Source of the DNA: Tolypothrix brevis GSE-NOS-MK-07-07A
GTDB lineage: Bacteria; Cyanobacteriota; Cyanobacteriia; Cyanobacteriales; Nostocaceae
Length of the DNA: 64,000 nt
Direction of reading: 5' to 3'
Assembly (NCBI GenBank): GCA_019358985.1
Contig: JAHHIJ010000034.1
Span: 1 to 64,000, forward strand
In this document: piece after piece, positions 37,413 to 46,416 of the stretch
How positions within the stretch are numbered: position 1 is the first letter of the stretch
Layout of the letters: every line of letters starts with the position of its first letter
Notes under the pieces: model-generated
The model's database searches: none
What the model was told of the DNA's origin: nothing
Seen by the model: only the letters and a program-made list of their open reading frames with translations
Position numbers and translations under genes: made by a program

Positions 37413-38852
37413 ATGAGGATGAATAAAATTAAAAAGAGTTGGCTAAATTTTGACCCCTTTTCATTGCGAGTGCGTTTAACAATTGGTGTTGCTGCCGTTT
37501 CAGCTTTGGGATTAGGTAGCCTCGCTATGTGGACGAGTTGGAAAATGCAACATATTTTGATTGACAGTCATAAAGAGAATATTGAACAAATTGCTACACG
37601 TTTCCCGCTATATGTGCAATTTGATCGTGAAATAATGCCATCAGAAACAGGGTTGCAAAAAGCAATTAATAAGTTAACTACTACGAATACATTATTATGG
37701 ATAAAAAATCCAGGAAACAAAATAGTGGCAAAATCTACCATTGGGAATTTGCTATCTGATTCTACAGCAACTAAGTTAATATCTTTGGCAGATATGCCGA
37801 CTAAACCCCAAATTTACAAAATTAATCAACGCTACTTTCTTTTATATTGCAATAGATTGCTTGTGGAGGACAAGCTGCTAGGAAATTTGTTCGTTGTGCA
37901 GGATATTACCTACGAACAAAGGATGTTTGAAACAATGCTGAAGAGTTTGACTATTGCCAGCATTTTGACGATTATGATAATCTGTGTAGCGATCGCATTT
38001 TATATTAAATATTCTTTGCAACCTCTACGTCAGCTTAGTCAAATGACGGAAGTGATTTCTGCTCAAGACTTACCAGAAGCGCATTTATATCTTGATAATG
38101 CACCTAGCGAAGTCAAGGAACTAGCGCAAACATTTAATATGATGTTATCTCGTCTCTCTCAATCTTGGGAACAAGAGCGACAATTCGTTAGTAATGTTTC
38201 TCACGAATTACGTACACCCCTAACTATTGTACATGGTTACTTGCAAAGCGTATTGCGGCGGCAAAATAACTTAACAGAAATTCAACGGGAAGCTTTAGAA
38301 ACAGCTGCATCGGAAGCAGAACGCACGATTAGGCTTTTACAGGATTTACTTGACTTAGCACGGGCAGATAGTGGTCATTTACATTTTCGCATAGAGCCTT
38401 GCGTGGTGAATGACTTGGTTGCAGAAGTTGTGACTATGGCTGAGAAGTATACCCAGCGCCGAATTATAATTGAATCAGAAAATGGCTCAATTGAGGCAAA
38501 GGCAGATTACAACCGCCTCAAACAAGTATTGATTAATTTAGTTGATAATGCTGTTAAGTATTCGCAACCGGATACAACCGTGATTGTGAAGTTGTATCAA
38601 CAAGAAGAATCGGCAATTATTCAAATTCGCGACAAAGGTTATGGAATTCCTTTACAACACCAAGCGCGGATTTTTGAGAGATTTTACCGTGTAGATGAAG
38701 CGCGTACAAGTTCTACCGGGGGTTGTGGTTTGGGGTTGTCGATTGTGAAGACACTTGTCGAGGGGATGGATGGAAATGTAACAGTGCGATCGCGTTTAAG
38801 TGAAGGAAGTGTGTTTACAATCACTTTGCCGGCTTATCGATTACCAGATTGA
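37413..38852 (+). CDS. Membrane sensor histidine kinase (HAMP, HisKA, HATPase)
   Basis: 479 residues. TM1 near 25-45, periplasmic sensor domain of about 125 residues, TM2 near 182-203, HAMP (205-260), HisKA with phospho-His in FVSNVSHELRTPLT, and HATPase boxes N (LINLVDNAVKYSQ), G1 (DKGYGIP), F (FERFYRVD) and G2 (GGCGLGLSIVKTLVEG). No response regulator gene is adjacent, so the partner lies elsewhere. Start is the ATG after GGGGAGGATGAGG; a second ATG lies two codons later. A 96-bp piece of this gene recurs at 22416-22511. Confidence 0.93.
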   Translation: MRMNKIKKSWLNFDPFSLRVRLTIGVAAVSALGLGSLAMWTSWKMQHILIDSHKENIEQIATRFPLYVQFDREIMPSETGLQKAINKLTTTNTLLWIKNPGNKIVAKSTIGNLLSDSTATKLISLADMPTKPQIYKINQRYFLLYCNRLLVEDKLLGNLFVVQDITYEQRMFETMLKSLTIASILTIMIICVAIAFYIKYSLQPLRQLSQMTEVISAQDLPEAHLYLDNAPSEVKELAQTFNMMLSRLSQSWEQERQFVSNVSHELRTPLTIVHGYLQSVLRRQNNLTEIQREALETAASEAERTIRLLQDLLDLARADSGHLHFRIEPCVVNDLVAEVVTMAEKYTQRRIIIESENGSIEAKADYNRLKQVLINLVDNAVKYSQPDTTVIVKLYQQEESAIIQIRDKGYGIPLQHQARIFERFYRVDEARTSSTGGCGLGLSIVKTLVEGMDGNVTVRSRLSEGSVFTITLPAYRLPD

Positions 38853-39187
38853 GGATGGGGGATGGGATAAAAATATAGATCGCAAAGACGCGATAAATCG
38901 CCGTCTTTACAATAATCAGTTGTAGAGAGCGCGATTTATCGCGTCTCTTGCCTTAGCCAAACCGTGTTGAGAGGCAAATATCTCTTATATTATCCGGAAC
39001 GGCATCATTTGAGTTGGTAGTTAAAGTTGTGCCTACAAGAGAGATATATTCAGCGCTATCCCTGATAAAAACTCAGTCAAGACAAATAACTGCATAAGCT
39101 AATAAACCAGAACCTATTTACTTATAACAAAAGGTTCAAACCCAAAAAGAAAAGGTAACCTAATCATAAATCATCAGGAGATCAATC
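38853..39187. other. Intergenic region with palindromic repeats
   Basis: Holds two short palindromes, AAAGACGCGATAAATCG/CGTCTTT (38882-38909) and GAGAGCGCGATTTATCGCG/TCTC (38924-38946). The right part carries the ribosome binding site of the next gene (ATCAGGAGATC). Nothing else recognised. Confidence 0.6.
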
Positions 39188-39475
39188 ATGACAAGCTTTA
39201 CTCAAATTCAATCACAAAACGATTTACTATACCCAATCCGTCAGTGGATGGAATCGAGAACAATTAATAATTCTAAACTTGCCCATTTCTTGTGTCAACT
39301 TATTCCTGCTCAATGTCCTTTTGAAAGAGATATCAAACTATTTGGACGCAAATTATTTCACATTCCTCCAATGTGTAAGTTAAATCCTCTTTACGAGCAA
39401 GTAGTTGGTCTGCGTTTCAAAGCTTTGTGTTATCTAGCTGATGAATGTGGTGAAGATGTGACCGCTTATTGCTAA
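39188..39475 (+). CDS. Mo-dependent nitrogenase C-terminal-domain protein
   Basis: 95 residues matching the small cyanobacterial family annotated by its Mo-dependent nitrogenase C-terminal domain: PIRQWMESRTINNSKLAHFL, then IPAQCPFERDIKLFGRK, then IPPMCKLNPLYEQVVGLRFKAL. Four cysteines (including CPFERD and PMCKLNP) suggest metal or redox chemistry. The family occurs in diazotrophs and non-diazotrophs and its role is not established. AGGAG 8 nt upstream supports the start. Confidence 0.85.
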   Translation: MTSFTQIQSQNDLLYPIRQWMESRTINNSKLAHFLCQLIPAQCPFERDIKLFGRKLFHIPPMCKLNPLYEQVVGLRFKALCYLADECGEDVTAYC

Positions 39476-39968
39476 AAGTTGATGTTTTTTTTGATGCAAA
39501 AGCGAAAAGTCTATATTTAGTCAACCCTTCAGCCTCAATAAATCATTAGTTATACTTTGTGCAAACCTGTAAATAATTCAGGCAGCCTACGCAGATATCT
39601 TTTCAATCTAACCACCTGAATTTTAAGCCTTTTGGCATATACTTCATAACGAAATCCCATCGGAGCATTATATCTCCAGAAATGAACTATGCTTTCTCCA
39701 TAACCCTTGTAGAGACGTAGCACTGCTACGTCTTTACGTCTTTTCTGGAGATGTCTATTTAATAATAACGCAATCTGCTGTAACTCTCTCCTCCTCCTCA
39801 ACCATTGGACATCTCCAGAAATTAATTATGCGTTGCCTGAAACCCTTATAGAGACGTAGCAGTGCTACGTCTCTACATTCATTTTCGGAGATGTCTATTG
39901 GAGGGATGAAAAATTGTCTTATAGTTGATAATCTCGGAAGGAACACTTAATACATAAAAATTACGACT
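39476..39968. mobile_element. Intergenic region with two MITE-like elements
   Basis: Two related elements at about 39672-39758 and 39807-39899. Each has ATCTCCAGAAAT at one end, AACCCTTGTAGAGACGTAGC in the middle forming a palindrome with GCTACGTCT, and GGAGATGTCTAT at the other end. The first differs by substitutions only. Reading stretches on the minus strand here are products of these repeats, not genes. Confidence 0.8.
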
Positions 39969-40226
39969 ATGGCATCCCCAACGCGATTGCAAGGTACAGA
40001 GCTAGTGGATTGTGCTAGAGCGAATGCCAAACAGGGAATTGAAACTGCCGCTTATCAATGTGGCTATGGTGAGGATCTCAACACCTTTGCGCGTGAATTA
40101 CGGCAAGCTTGTGAGGAAATGAATTTGCAAGTCAAAGAACTCAATGAACTGATTACCGACCAAGACATGATATTACAAATTGGTAGTGGTGAAGTGGTTG
40201 CCCCAGATACGGCATCAGAACTTTAA
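39969..40226 (+). CDS. Conserved small cyanobacterial protein, function unknown
   Basis: 85 residues, acidic, mostly helical, no membrane segment. Sequence features: DCARANAKQGIETAAYQCGYG with two Cys, FARELRQACEEMNL helix and an acidic tail. It resembles a short hypothetical protein common in filamentous cyanobacteria, from memory only. A MITE ends 70 bp upstream. Confidence 0.65.
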   Translation: MASPTRLQGTELVDCARANAKQGIETAAYQCGYGEDLNTFARELRQACEEMNLQVKELNELITDQDMILQIGSGEVVAPDTASEL

Positions 40227-40292
40227 TTAGTGATTAGGAGTGAGTTATTGGGGATAAGAGTTAAAGCGATCGCACATTTTTTGCTAGAACTA

Positions 40293-41840
40293 TCAAGATA
40301 ACTTGGTCAAAAATCCTAAAAGTTTTTTAGTTCTCGGTGTCAGCAGCGTGCGACGATAAGCATCAGCTGCTTTTTTAATGCCTTCGGCTTGGGTTGGATA
40401 AGGATGAATAACGGTGCTTAATTTGCTCAAACCGATTTTATTGACGATCGCTGTAGTTATTTCCGAAATCATCTCACCTGCATGAGCAGCAACAATAGTG
40501 GCACCAATAATTTCATCTGAACCTTTTTTGTGATGAATTTTTACAAAACCTGACTCCTCACCGTCTGCGATCGCTCGATCTACACTACTCAAAGGGATAT
40601 TTATTGTCTCCACATCCCAACCCATTTCCTGCGCTTGTTTTTCATACATTCCCACATGAGCAATTTCGGGGTTAGTATATGTAACCCAAGGCATTACCAG
40701 ACTACTAAGTTTAGAGCGTCCCAAACCAAAAGGCGAAAACAGCGTATTTTTGATGACAATTCGTGCTGCCGCATCTGCCGCATGGGTGAATTTCCAATTC
40801 ATGCAGATATCCCCCGCTGCGTAAATATGACGATTCGTCGTCTGAAGATAATCATTCACCTTTACACCGCGACGCTGGTCATATTCTACCCCAACAGCTT
40901 CTAAATTTAGCCCTTCCACATTGGGAGCGCGTCCCGCACCTGCTAAAATTTCATCTACAGTCACAGAATCTCGATGACCTTTACAAGAAAAGTAAAGCCG
41001 CTTTCCATCGCTAACCGTTGCCACTTCTTCTAACTGGCAATTTAAAACTAAGCGAATCCCTTCTTTCTTGAAAACTGTTTGCAGAATCTTTGCTGCGTCA
41101 GCATCCTCTTTATTTAAAATGTGGGAACCGCGATGAAAAAGCGTCACTTCACAACCCAAACGGCGAAAAGCCTGCGCCATTTCGCAACCAATTGGACCAC
41201 CACCAATCACCGCTAAACGTTCCGGTCTTTGGATGAGAGAAAAAACTGTTTCATTAGTCAAATAACCAGCTTCTTCAATGCCAATTATTGAGGGACGTGT
41301 GGCTCTTGCTCCCGTTGCAATTACAGCTTTTTTAAACTTGAGAATTTTGCCATCAACTTCTACAGTATTGTTACTCGCAAATTTACCGCTACCCAAGAAG
41401 ACATCAACTCCCAACTTTTGAAAACGCGCTGCCGAATCGTGATGACTTATACCCGCTCTAATTCGTCGCATCCGTGTCATAACTGCCGGGAAATCAATGT
41501 CAATATGTTTGGGAATATTAATCCCTAACTCAGCTGCATTCCACATTTCCCCAACTAAGCGCGAAGACCTAATTACACATTTGGATGGTACGCAACCAAC
41601 ATTTAAGCAATCTCCACCCATGAGATTCTTTTCAATTAATGCGACTTTCAAATTCAAATCTAAACCAGCTGCACCTGCTGCAACAACTAAGCCAGCTGTG
41701 CCAGCACCAATTACTACTAAGTCGTAACAATGGGCAGGTTCAGGATTTACCCAATTTGCTGGATGCACATTGGAAATTAATGTTTGATTATACTCATCGA
41801 TTGGGCGAATTATGACTTGATGAAGTTCTGAATTTGACAT
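40293..41840 (-). CDS. Mercuric-reductase-like FAD/NAD(P) disulfide oxidoreductase
   Basis: 515 residues of the dihydrolipoamide dehydrogenase/MerA family. FAD site VIGAGTAGLVVAAGAA, active disulfide in GGDCLNVGCVPSKC, second nucleotide-binding site LAVIGGGPIGCEMAQAF, FAD block IYAAGDICMNWKFTHAA, and dimer-interface catalytic His in HPYPTQAEG. The C-terminal Cys-Cys pair of true MerA is absent, so mercury reduction is not supported. Followed upstream by two TVP38-type genes on the same strand; in some bacteria these two families are fused, which suggests a shared membrane-associated redox role. Confidence 0.9.
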   Translation of the reverse strand: MSNSELHQVIIRPIDEYNQTLISNVHPANWVNPEPAHCYDLVVIGAGTAGLVVAAGAAGLDLNLKVALIEKNLMGGDCLNVGCVPSKCVIRSSRLVGEMWNAAELGINIPKHIDIDFPAVMTRMRRIRAGISHHDSAARFQKLGVDVFLGSGKFASNNTVEVDGKILKFKKAVIATGARATRPSIIGIEEAGYLTNETVFSLIQRPERLAVIGGGPIGCEMAQAFRRLGCEVTLFHRGSHILNKEDADAAKILQTVFKKEGIRLVLNCQLEEVATVSDGKRLYFSCKGHRDSVTVDEILAGAGRAPNVEGLNLEAVGVEYDQRRGVKVNDYLQTTNRHIYAAGDICMNWKFTHAADAAARIVIKNTLFSPFGLGRSKLSSLVMPWVTYTNPEIAHVGMYEKQAQEMGWDVETINIPLSSVDRAIADGEESGFVKIHHKKGSDEIIGATIVAAHAGEMISEITTAIVNKIGLSKLSTVIHPYPTQAEGIKKAADAYRRTLLTPRTKKLLGFLTKLS

Positions 41841-42054
41841 AATTATTTTTTTGAGGATGGAGGGTGTAAATCGTAGTCAGCGCTTCAGCGCTGTTACAGG
41901 TAGAGACGTTCCACCGGAACGTCTCTACTACGCTTTGAGGATGAAAAAACGAACCACAGAGAGCGCAGAGAACACAGAGGAAAAAGAAAGAGTTTGAGAG
42001 AGTTTTTGCATAAGTCCTGTTAAATTCTCGTTACTATGGGGGGGAATCCTGCTC
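41841..42054. repeat. Palindromic repeats between the oxidoreductase and TVP38 genes
   Basis: CAGCGCTTCAGCGCTG palindrome at 41879-41894, a GTAGAGACGTTCCACCGGAA palindrome at 41902-41930, and an AACCACAGAGAGCGCAGAG stretch at 41951-41990. Confidence 0.75.
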
Positions 42055-42705
42055 CTACAAAACCTCTTGTTCTAATGCTTTTTTGGCGATGCGGGTAACA
42101 TAAATTGTGACAGCAACTGTGGCAATAAAACCAATGATGCGAATTGACCATTGTGCAGTTGGGTTAATAGGTTGATTTTCTGTGCCGATTCTGGCAAGAC
42201 TACCAGCGAGAGAACCAATGTAAACGTACATGATTGTTCCGGGAATCATGCCAAGTGAGCCGATAAAGTAATCTTTTAGAGAAACTCCCGTAATGCCAAA
42301 AGCGTAGTTTAATAAGTTGAAGGGAAACACAGGAGAAAGTCTTGTTAAAAGCACTATTTTTAATCCTTCTTTGCCGACTGCTCGATCAATAGCGGCGAAT
42401 TTCTTGTTACCTTCAATTTTACCGGCAACCCAATTTCTTGCTAAATAACGTCCCACTAAAAAAGCGGCAGTTGCTCCTAGAGTAGCACCGATAAAGACGT
42501 AGAGCGAACCCCAAACTACACCAAAGACAACGCCAGCGCCTAAAGTTAGAATTGAACCTGGTAAAAAAGCGACAGTAGCAATAATATAAAGTCCAATAAA
42601 AGCAAATGCTCCTACTGAACCAAGGTTATCAATTGACTGCAAAGCATTTATAAAGACGTCTTGAAGATTAAAAGATACCTGAGCTAAGACAAAGTAGATG
42701 TTCAT
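42055..42705 (-). CDS. TVP38/TMEM64-family membrane protein (second copy)
   Basis: 216 residues with about five hydrophobic segments and the VTT/SNARE-associated core: PGSILTLGAGVVFG, the AFLVGRYLARNW block and LTRLSPVFPFNLLNYAFGIT. Members are DedA-like membrane proteins proposed to move lipids or ions; function in cyanobacteria is unknown. About 60% identical by eye to the product of 42741-43490, 35 bp away on the same strand, so a tandem duplication. Confidence 0.88.
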   Translation of the reverse strand: MNIYFVLAQVSFNLQDVFINALQSIDNLGSVGAFAFIGLYIIATVAFLPGSILTLGAGVVFGVVWGSLYVFIGATLGATAAFLVGRYLARNWVAGKIEGNKKFAAIDRAVGKEGLKIVLLTRLSPVFPFNLLNYAFGITGVSLKDYFIGSLGMIPGTIMYVYIGSLAGSLARIGTENQPINPTAQWSIRIIGFIATVAVTIYVTRIAKKALEQEVL

Positions 42706-42740
42706 TACACTTCTTGTTATTTATTTATGTAGTAAACGCT

Positions 42741-43490
42741 TCAGCGCTTCAAATTATCTCTATCATCGCTGATTTCTGCTGTAACCATACTTTCATTTAA
42801 AGCTTTCTGAGCAATTTTTGTCATATATACAGTCACAGCAACGGTGGCAATAAGCCCAATTGCTTGCATTACCCATTGTCCGGTTTGAGTTTGAAGATTG
42901 CTTGGCTGATTAGATATGTTCATGGTTGCCAGGTTGCCTGCAATAGAACCTATATAAACATATATGACAGTAGCAGGAATGATGCCTAGCGAACCTAAAA
43001 GATAATCTTTAAAAGAAACTTGTGTAACGCCAAAAGCATAATTTAATAAGTTGAATGGAAAGACAGGAGATAGACGAGTCAGCAGTACAATTTTCCATCC
43101 TTCTTTGGCAACGGCTCGATCAATTGCTTTAAATTTCGGATTTTTTTCCATTTTTTGGCAAACCCAATCTCGTGATAGATAGCGTCCAATTAAAAATGCC
43201 AAGCTTGCTCCGACAAGTGCGGCAATTAATACATAAATCGAACCCCAAAATACGCCAAACAGACAACCACCTTTTAGTGTCAGTAGGGAACCGGGTATAA
43301 AGAGTAGTGTCGCTAAGTTATAAATTATCATGAAAGCAATTGGACCGAAGAAGCCAAGACTTTTAACCCACATGATTGAAGTTAGCAAAAGTCCGTGAAT
43401 GTTGATGTGTTTGGTGGCTATTATTAGGCAGGGAACCAGACACATTAATAGTAATAGTTTGAGTTTAAATTTCAGTCGGCGCTGATTCAT
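42741..43490 (-). CDS. TVP38/TMEM64-family membrane protein (first copy)
   Basis: 249 residues from the ATG at 43490 (MNQRRLKFKLKLLLL). The 33 in-frame codons further upstream are translation of a 90-bp interspersed repeat and are rejected. Signature blocks: PGSLLTLKGGCLFGVFWG, FLIGRYLSRDW, LTRLSPVFPFNLLNYAFGVT, and a C-terminal helix AIGLIATVAVTVYMTKIA. It has a longer N-terminal helix than its neighbour. Forms a likely operon with the second copy and the flavin oxidoreductase. Confidence 0.88.
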   Translation of the reverse strand: MNQRRLKFKLKLLLLMCLVPCLIIATKHINIHGLLLTSIMWVKSLGFFGPIAFMIIYNLATLLFIPGSLLTLKGGCLFGVFWGSIYVLIAALVGASLAFLIGRYLSRDWVCQKMEKNPKFKAIDRAVAKEGWKIVLLTRLSPVFPFNLLNYAFGVTQVSFKDYLLGSLGIIPATVIYVYIGSIAGNLATMNISNQPSNLQTQTGQWVMQAIGLIATVAVTVYMTKIAQKALNESMVTAEISDDRDNLKR

Positions 43491-43514
43491 TTTTATAAGT
43501 TTTGCTAGGGGTAT

Positions 43515-43800
43515 ATATCTTGCACCTGAGGGCTGGAAGTCGCGGCTACACAAACAAAACCCTTGATTTTGCTCCCGTTTGTATCGCACCTGGCGACTGG
43601 AAGTCGCAGCTACACAAACAAAACCCGCCTACGCGGGTTTAAAACCCTTGATTTTGTGGAGTATAGCACCTGACGACTAGAAGTCGCAGCTACACAAACA
43701 AAACCCGCCTACGCGGGTTTAAAACCCTTGATTTTGTGGAGTCCACACACCATCCGGACTTAGTTTGTATAGCCGCGACTTCTAATCGCCAGGGTTGTTT
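43515..43800. repeat. 90-bp tandem repeat, about 2.7 copies
   Basis: Units begin GCACCTG at 43522, 43586 and 43676. The last two share a 90-bp period and contain an ACCCGC-CTAC-GCGGGT hairpin; the first lacks that hairpin and is 64 bp long. A degenerate inverse piece (CGCGACTTCTAATCGCCAG) lies at about 43774. Confidence 0.9.
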
Positions 43801-43873
43801 GCTTTGCATTTAATAATTAATCATTTTTAATTGCTATTTCTCACCAAGATATGCTAATTAAATGAGAATTAGC

Positions 43874-44590
43874 TTAAATTTTCCTAAATTTTTTCTGCCG
43901 ATACCAGCGAATAAGTTGTTGTGGTGGTACGCCTAGTAAATAAGCAATAATTATAATTTGATTAATTAGGGTGGTTTTCCAAATTCCTTTTTGTAACCAT
44001 CGACGTGCTGAGGTAATAACTGGCACCGGGATTATAGTAATGCGTCCGATGCGTTTTAAACGACGCATGATCTCAAAGTCTTCCATAAAGGGCAATTCCG
44101 GGAAATTACCAATTTTGTTAAATGTCTGTTTGGTTAAAAAAATTGCTTGATCTCCATAAGGCATTTGCCAAAAATGCGATCGCATATTCACTCCCCATTC
44201 CACTAACCGGAGACTTGCTACTTGTGCATCGATTCGCAAGGCAAAAGCACCAGCTACTGTGCCAGTTGGTTGTAGCGCTGTGCGAATCATGACATCAAAT
44301 CCGGTGGGCAAACGTGTATCGGCATGAAGAAATAGCAGAATATCCCCTTTTGCAAGTGTTGCACCTTTGTTCATCTGCACTGCGCGACCTGGGATAGAGG
44401 ATATAATTGTTACATTTAAACCAGAAGCAATTTTATGAGTGTCATCTTGTGAGCCGCCATCGACAACGATTACTTCTATATTTGTACTTAGTTTAGTATA
44501 AGCGATCGCTTGTCTGATATTTTCCGCTTCATTGAGAACCGGGATGATAATAGAAATTTTGGCAGCGTCGAGATTCTCACTCATAATCAA
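43874..44590 (-). CDS. TIGR04283-type glycosyltransferase family 2 protein
   Basis: 238 residues, GT-A fold. NTP-sugar site IIIPVLNEAENI, first Asp in VIVVDGGSQDDT, DxD-like LFLHADTRLP, the acceptor region PYGDQAIFLTKQTF and PFMEDFEIMRRLKRIG. A hydrophobic C-terminal helix may anchor it to the membrane. The family is named for arsenosugar biosynthesis and is often near arsenic radical-SAM genes, none of which is visible here, so that role is uncertain. Upstream of the TVP38 pair on the same strand but separated by the repeats. Confidence 0.87.
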   Translation of the reverse strand: MIMSENLDAAKISIIIPVLNEAENIRQAIAYTKLSTNIEVIVVDGGSQDDTHKIASGLNVTIISSIPGRAVQMNKGATLAKGDILLFLHADTRLPTGFDVMIRTALQPTGTVAGAFALRIDAQVASLRLVEWGVNMRSHFWQMPYGDQAIFLTKQTFNKIGNFPELPFMEDFEIMRRLKRIGRITIIPVPVITSARRWLQKGIWKTTLINQIIIIAYLLGVPPQQLIRWYRQKKFRKI

Positions 44591-44835
44591 AGGAAAACAG
44601 ATGCCTTGTTTTTACCACAGGGATAGGGTAAAAAAGTTAACGAACACAATATTGTCATAAATCGAAACAACCGCGTATTAATACTGAATAAAATAAATTG
44701 TTTAGGTTAACTTTATCTTCGTTTTCTGTATTATCGCTCAGGGTATTTTTCCGCAAAAAGGGCATCATTTAGATAGTTTTGTGCAGAAAGTTGTCACAGA
44801 CTATACAAACTTTCTTTTAGTATCGCCTTCTTATA

Positions 44836-45009
44836 ATGAATACTTGCCCTTGCTGCTCCCACCGACTTTTGGCTCATATTCGCAAGAATGAAGTTTACTG
44901 GTTTTGCCGAACATGCTGGCAAGAAATGCCATTACTGAGTAGTAAAAAGAGTAGTTCCTATCTAAAATTAGCAGTAAAATCATTTAGAGAGTTTCCGGAG
45001 TTAGTTTAG
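44836..45009 (+). CDS. 57-residue zinc-ribbon-like small protein
   Basis: Small gene convergent with dnaA, 30 bp from its stop. Starts at ATG 44836 and encodes 57 residues beginning MNTCPCCSHRLLAHIRKNEV. Two cysteine pairs, CPCC at 4-7 and CRTC at 24-27, with YWFCRTCWQEMP between them and a basic C-terminal half, are typical of a zinc ribbon. The pattern looks like a conserved cyanobacterial small protein; function unknown. No strong Shine-Dalgarno is seen. Confidence 0.7.
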   Translation: MNTCPCCSHRLLAHIRKNEVYWFCRTCWQEMPLLSSKKSSSYLKLAVKSFREFPELV

Positions 45010-45039
45010 TGTAATTACTTATAGAAGCTACGCAGATGT

Positions 45040-46416
45040 TTATTTTTGTGACCGACTAGTCATATTAATGCGATCGCTTAATTGACGTAAGGTTTGTACT
45101 ATAGTGCGATCGTTTTCTAGTAGCTTGGCTATTTTATCACAACTATAAATCACCGTTGTGTGGTCTTTACCACCAAAAACTTCTCCAATTCTCGGCAAAC
45201 TCAAATTTGTGTGTTGTCGCATTAAATACATACCAATTTGACGCGCCCAACTTATTTCTCGTCGTCGCGAGTTGCTTTTTAAATCTTCAATTGAGATATT
45301 CAAAGCATCAGCTACTACCGATAAAATTGCTTCTGGAGTAGCTGGCAACTTTTCAATTTTTGGTTCTAAAAATGATATAATATTTTCTACAGTCATGGCT
45401 AAACCCCAAATAGAAATATACGCCACTGATCGAGTTAAAGCTCCTTCTAACTCGCGAATATTAGAAGTGTAATTTAAAGCGATATATTCAATTACATCTG
45501 GAGGTAAAATAATATTTTCGTATTCAGCTTTATTTTGTAAAATTGCCATTCTTGTTTCTAAATCTGGCGCTTGAATATCAGCAAGTAACCCCATCGAAAA
45601 ACGAGAACAAAGACGTTCTTGTAAGCGGGAAATTTGCTTGGGGGGACGGTCAGAAGCTATAATAACTTGCTTCCCAGCTTCATATAAAGTATTAAAAGTG
45701 TGAAAAAATTCTTCTTGGGTAGATTCCTTACCCCCAATAAACTGAATATCGTCTACTAACAGTACATTAGCCGCTCGGTAATGCTCTCTAAAACCTTGTA
45801 TGTTATCATTACGAATAGCAGTAATTAAATCATTAGTAAACTGCTCGGTAGAAACATAAAATATTTTAGAATCAGAATAATTTTTTCGACGATAGTGTCC
45901 AATAGCCTGCATTAAATGAGTTTTACCCAATCCGACACCACCGCATAAAAATAAAGGATTAAACTCTCTTCCCGGAGATTCAGCAACGGCTAATGCAGCA
46001 GCGTGAGCCATCCGGTTATTTGCCCCGACGACAAACCGTGAAAATACATATTTATAATTTAATTCGCTAGTTATTATTCTGCTTTTAGAAGCATTCTCTA
46101 AAATATGATTTTGAATAGAAACTGTCTGAGAAAGTTCTCCTTCATTTAAAAAATAAACTTCATCACCTTGAATAACGGTAAGATAAATTTGTACAGGATG
46201 ACCAACAATGTCTTGTACTACACGAGCTATTGTATTTATGTAATACTTTTGTAACCAATTACGCGCAAACGGGTTAGGAGTAAGTATCACCAAGCAATTA
46301 TTTTCTAATCGCTCTGCACTAGCAGTTTTAATCCAAGTTTCAAAGGTGGGACGGGATAATTCTAGCTGTAAGCGCTCCAATACCTGAATCCACAGAGTTT
46401 TTATGGGAATTTCCAT
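45040..46416 (-). CDS. dnaA: Chromosomal replication initiator DnaA
   Basis: 458 residues with all four DnaA domains. Domain I begins with ERLQLELSRPTFETWIKTA. The AAA+ core has Walker A GGVGLGKTH, Walker B VLLVDDIQF and a sensor region ASDRPPKQISRLQERL. The DNA-binding helix-turn-helix carries the signature SLPRIGEVFGGKDHTTVIYS. The start MEIPIKTLW matches other cyanobacterial DnaA proteins. dnaN is not adjacent. Only single-mismatch DnaA-box-like sites (for example TTTACCACA near 44615 and TTTTCCGCA near 44749) are seen nearby, so an origin is not claimed. Confidence 0.96.
   Translation of the reverse strand: MEIPIKTLWIQVLERLQLELSRPTFETWIKTASAERLENNCLVILTPNPFARNWLQKYYINTIARVVQDIVGHPVQIYLTVIQGDEVYFLNEGELSQTVSIQNHILENASKSRIITSELNYKYVFSRFVVGANNRMAHAAALAVAESPGREFNPLFLCGGVGLGKTHLMQAIGHYRRKNYSDSKIFYVSTEQFTNDLITAIRNDNIQGFREHYRAANVLLVDDIQFIGGKESTQEEFFHTFNTLYEAGKQVIIASDRPPKQISRLQERLCSRFSMGLLADIQAPDLETRMAILQNKAEYENIILPPDVIEYIALNYTSNIRELEGALTRSVAYISIWGLAMTVENIISFLEPKIEKLPATPEAILSVVADALNISIEDLKSNSRRREISWARQIGMYLMRQHTNLSLPRIGEVFGGKDHTTVIYSCDKIAKLLENDRTIVQTLRQLSDRINMTSRSQK

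Noticed and set aside
39550-39946. Two short basic proteins on the minus strand sharing RDVAVLRLYKGY
   Set aside because: Both are translations of the two MITE-like elements in this gap, so their similarity reflects the repeats and not genes.
40293-41840. Mercury resistance gene (merA)
   Set aside because: The vicinal C-terminal Cys pair and N-terminal metal-binding domain of MerA are absent, and no mer operon genes are nearby.
43491-43589. Longer N-terminus for the first TVP38 protein
   Set aside because: The 33 codons are interspersed repeat DNA and the downstream paralog lacks them; ATG 43490 gives the family-like start.
44591-45039. Replication origin downstream of dnaA
   Set aside because: Only isolated degenerate DnaA-box-like sites were found, with no cluster and no AT-rich unwinding region that stands out.
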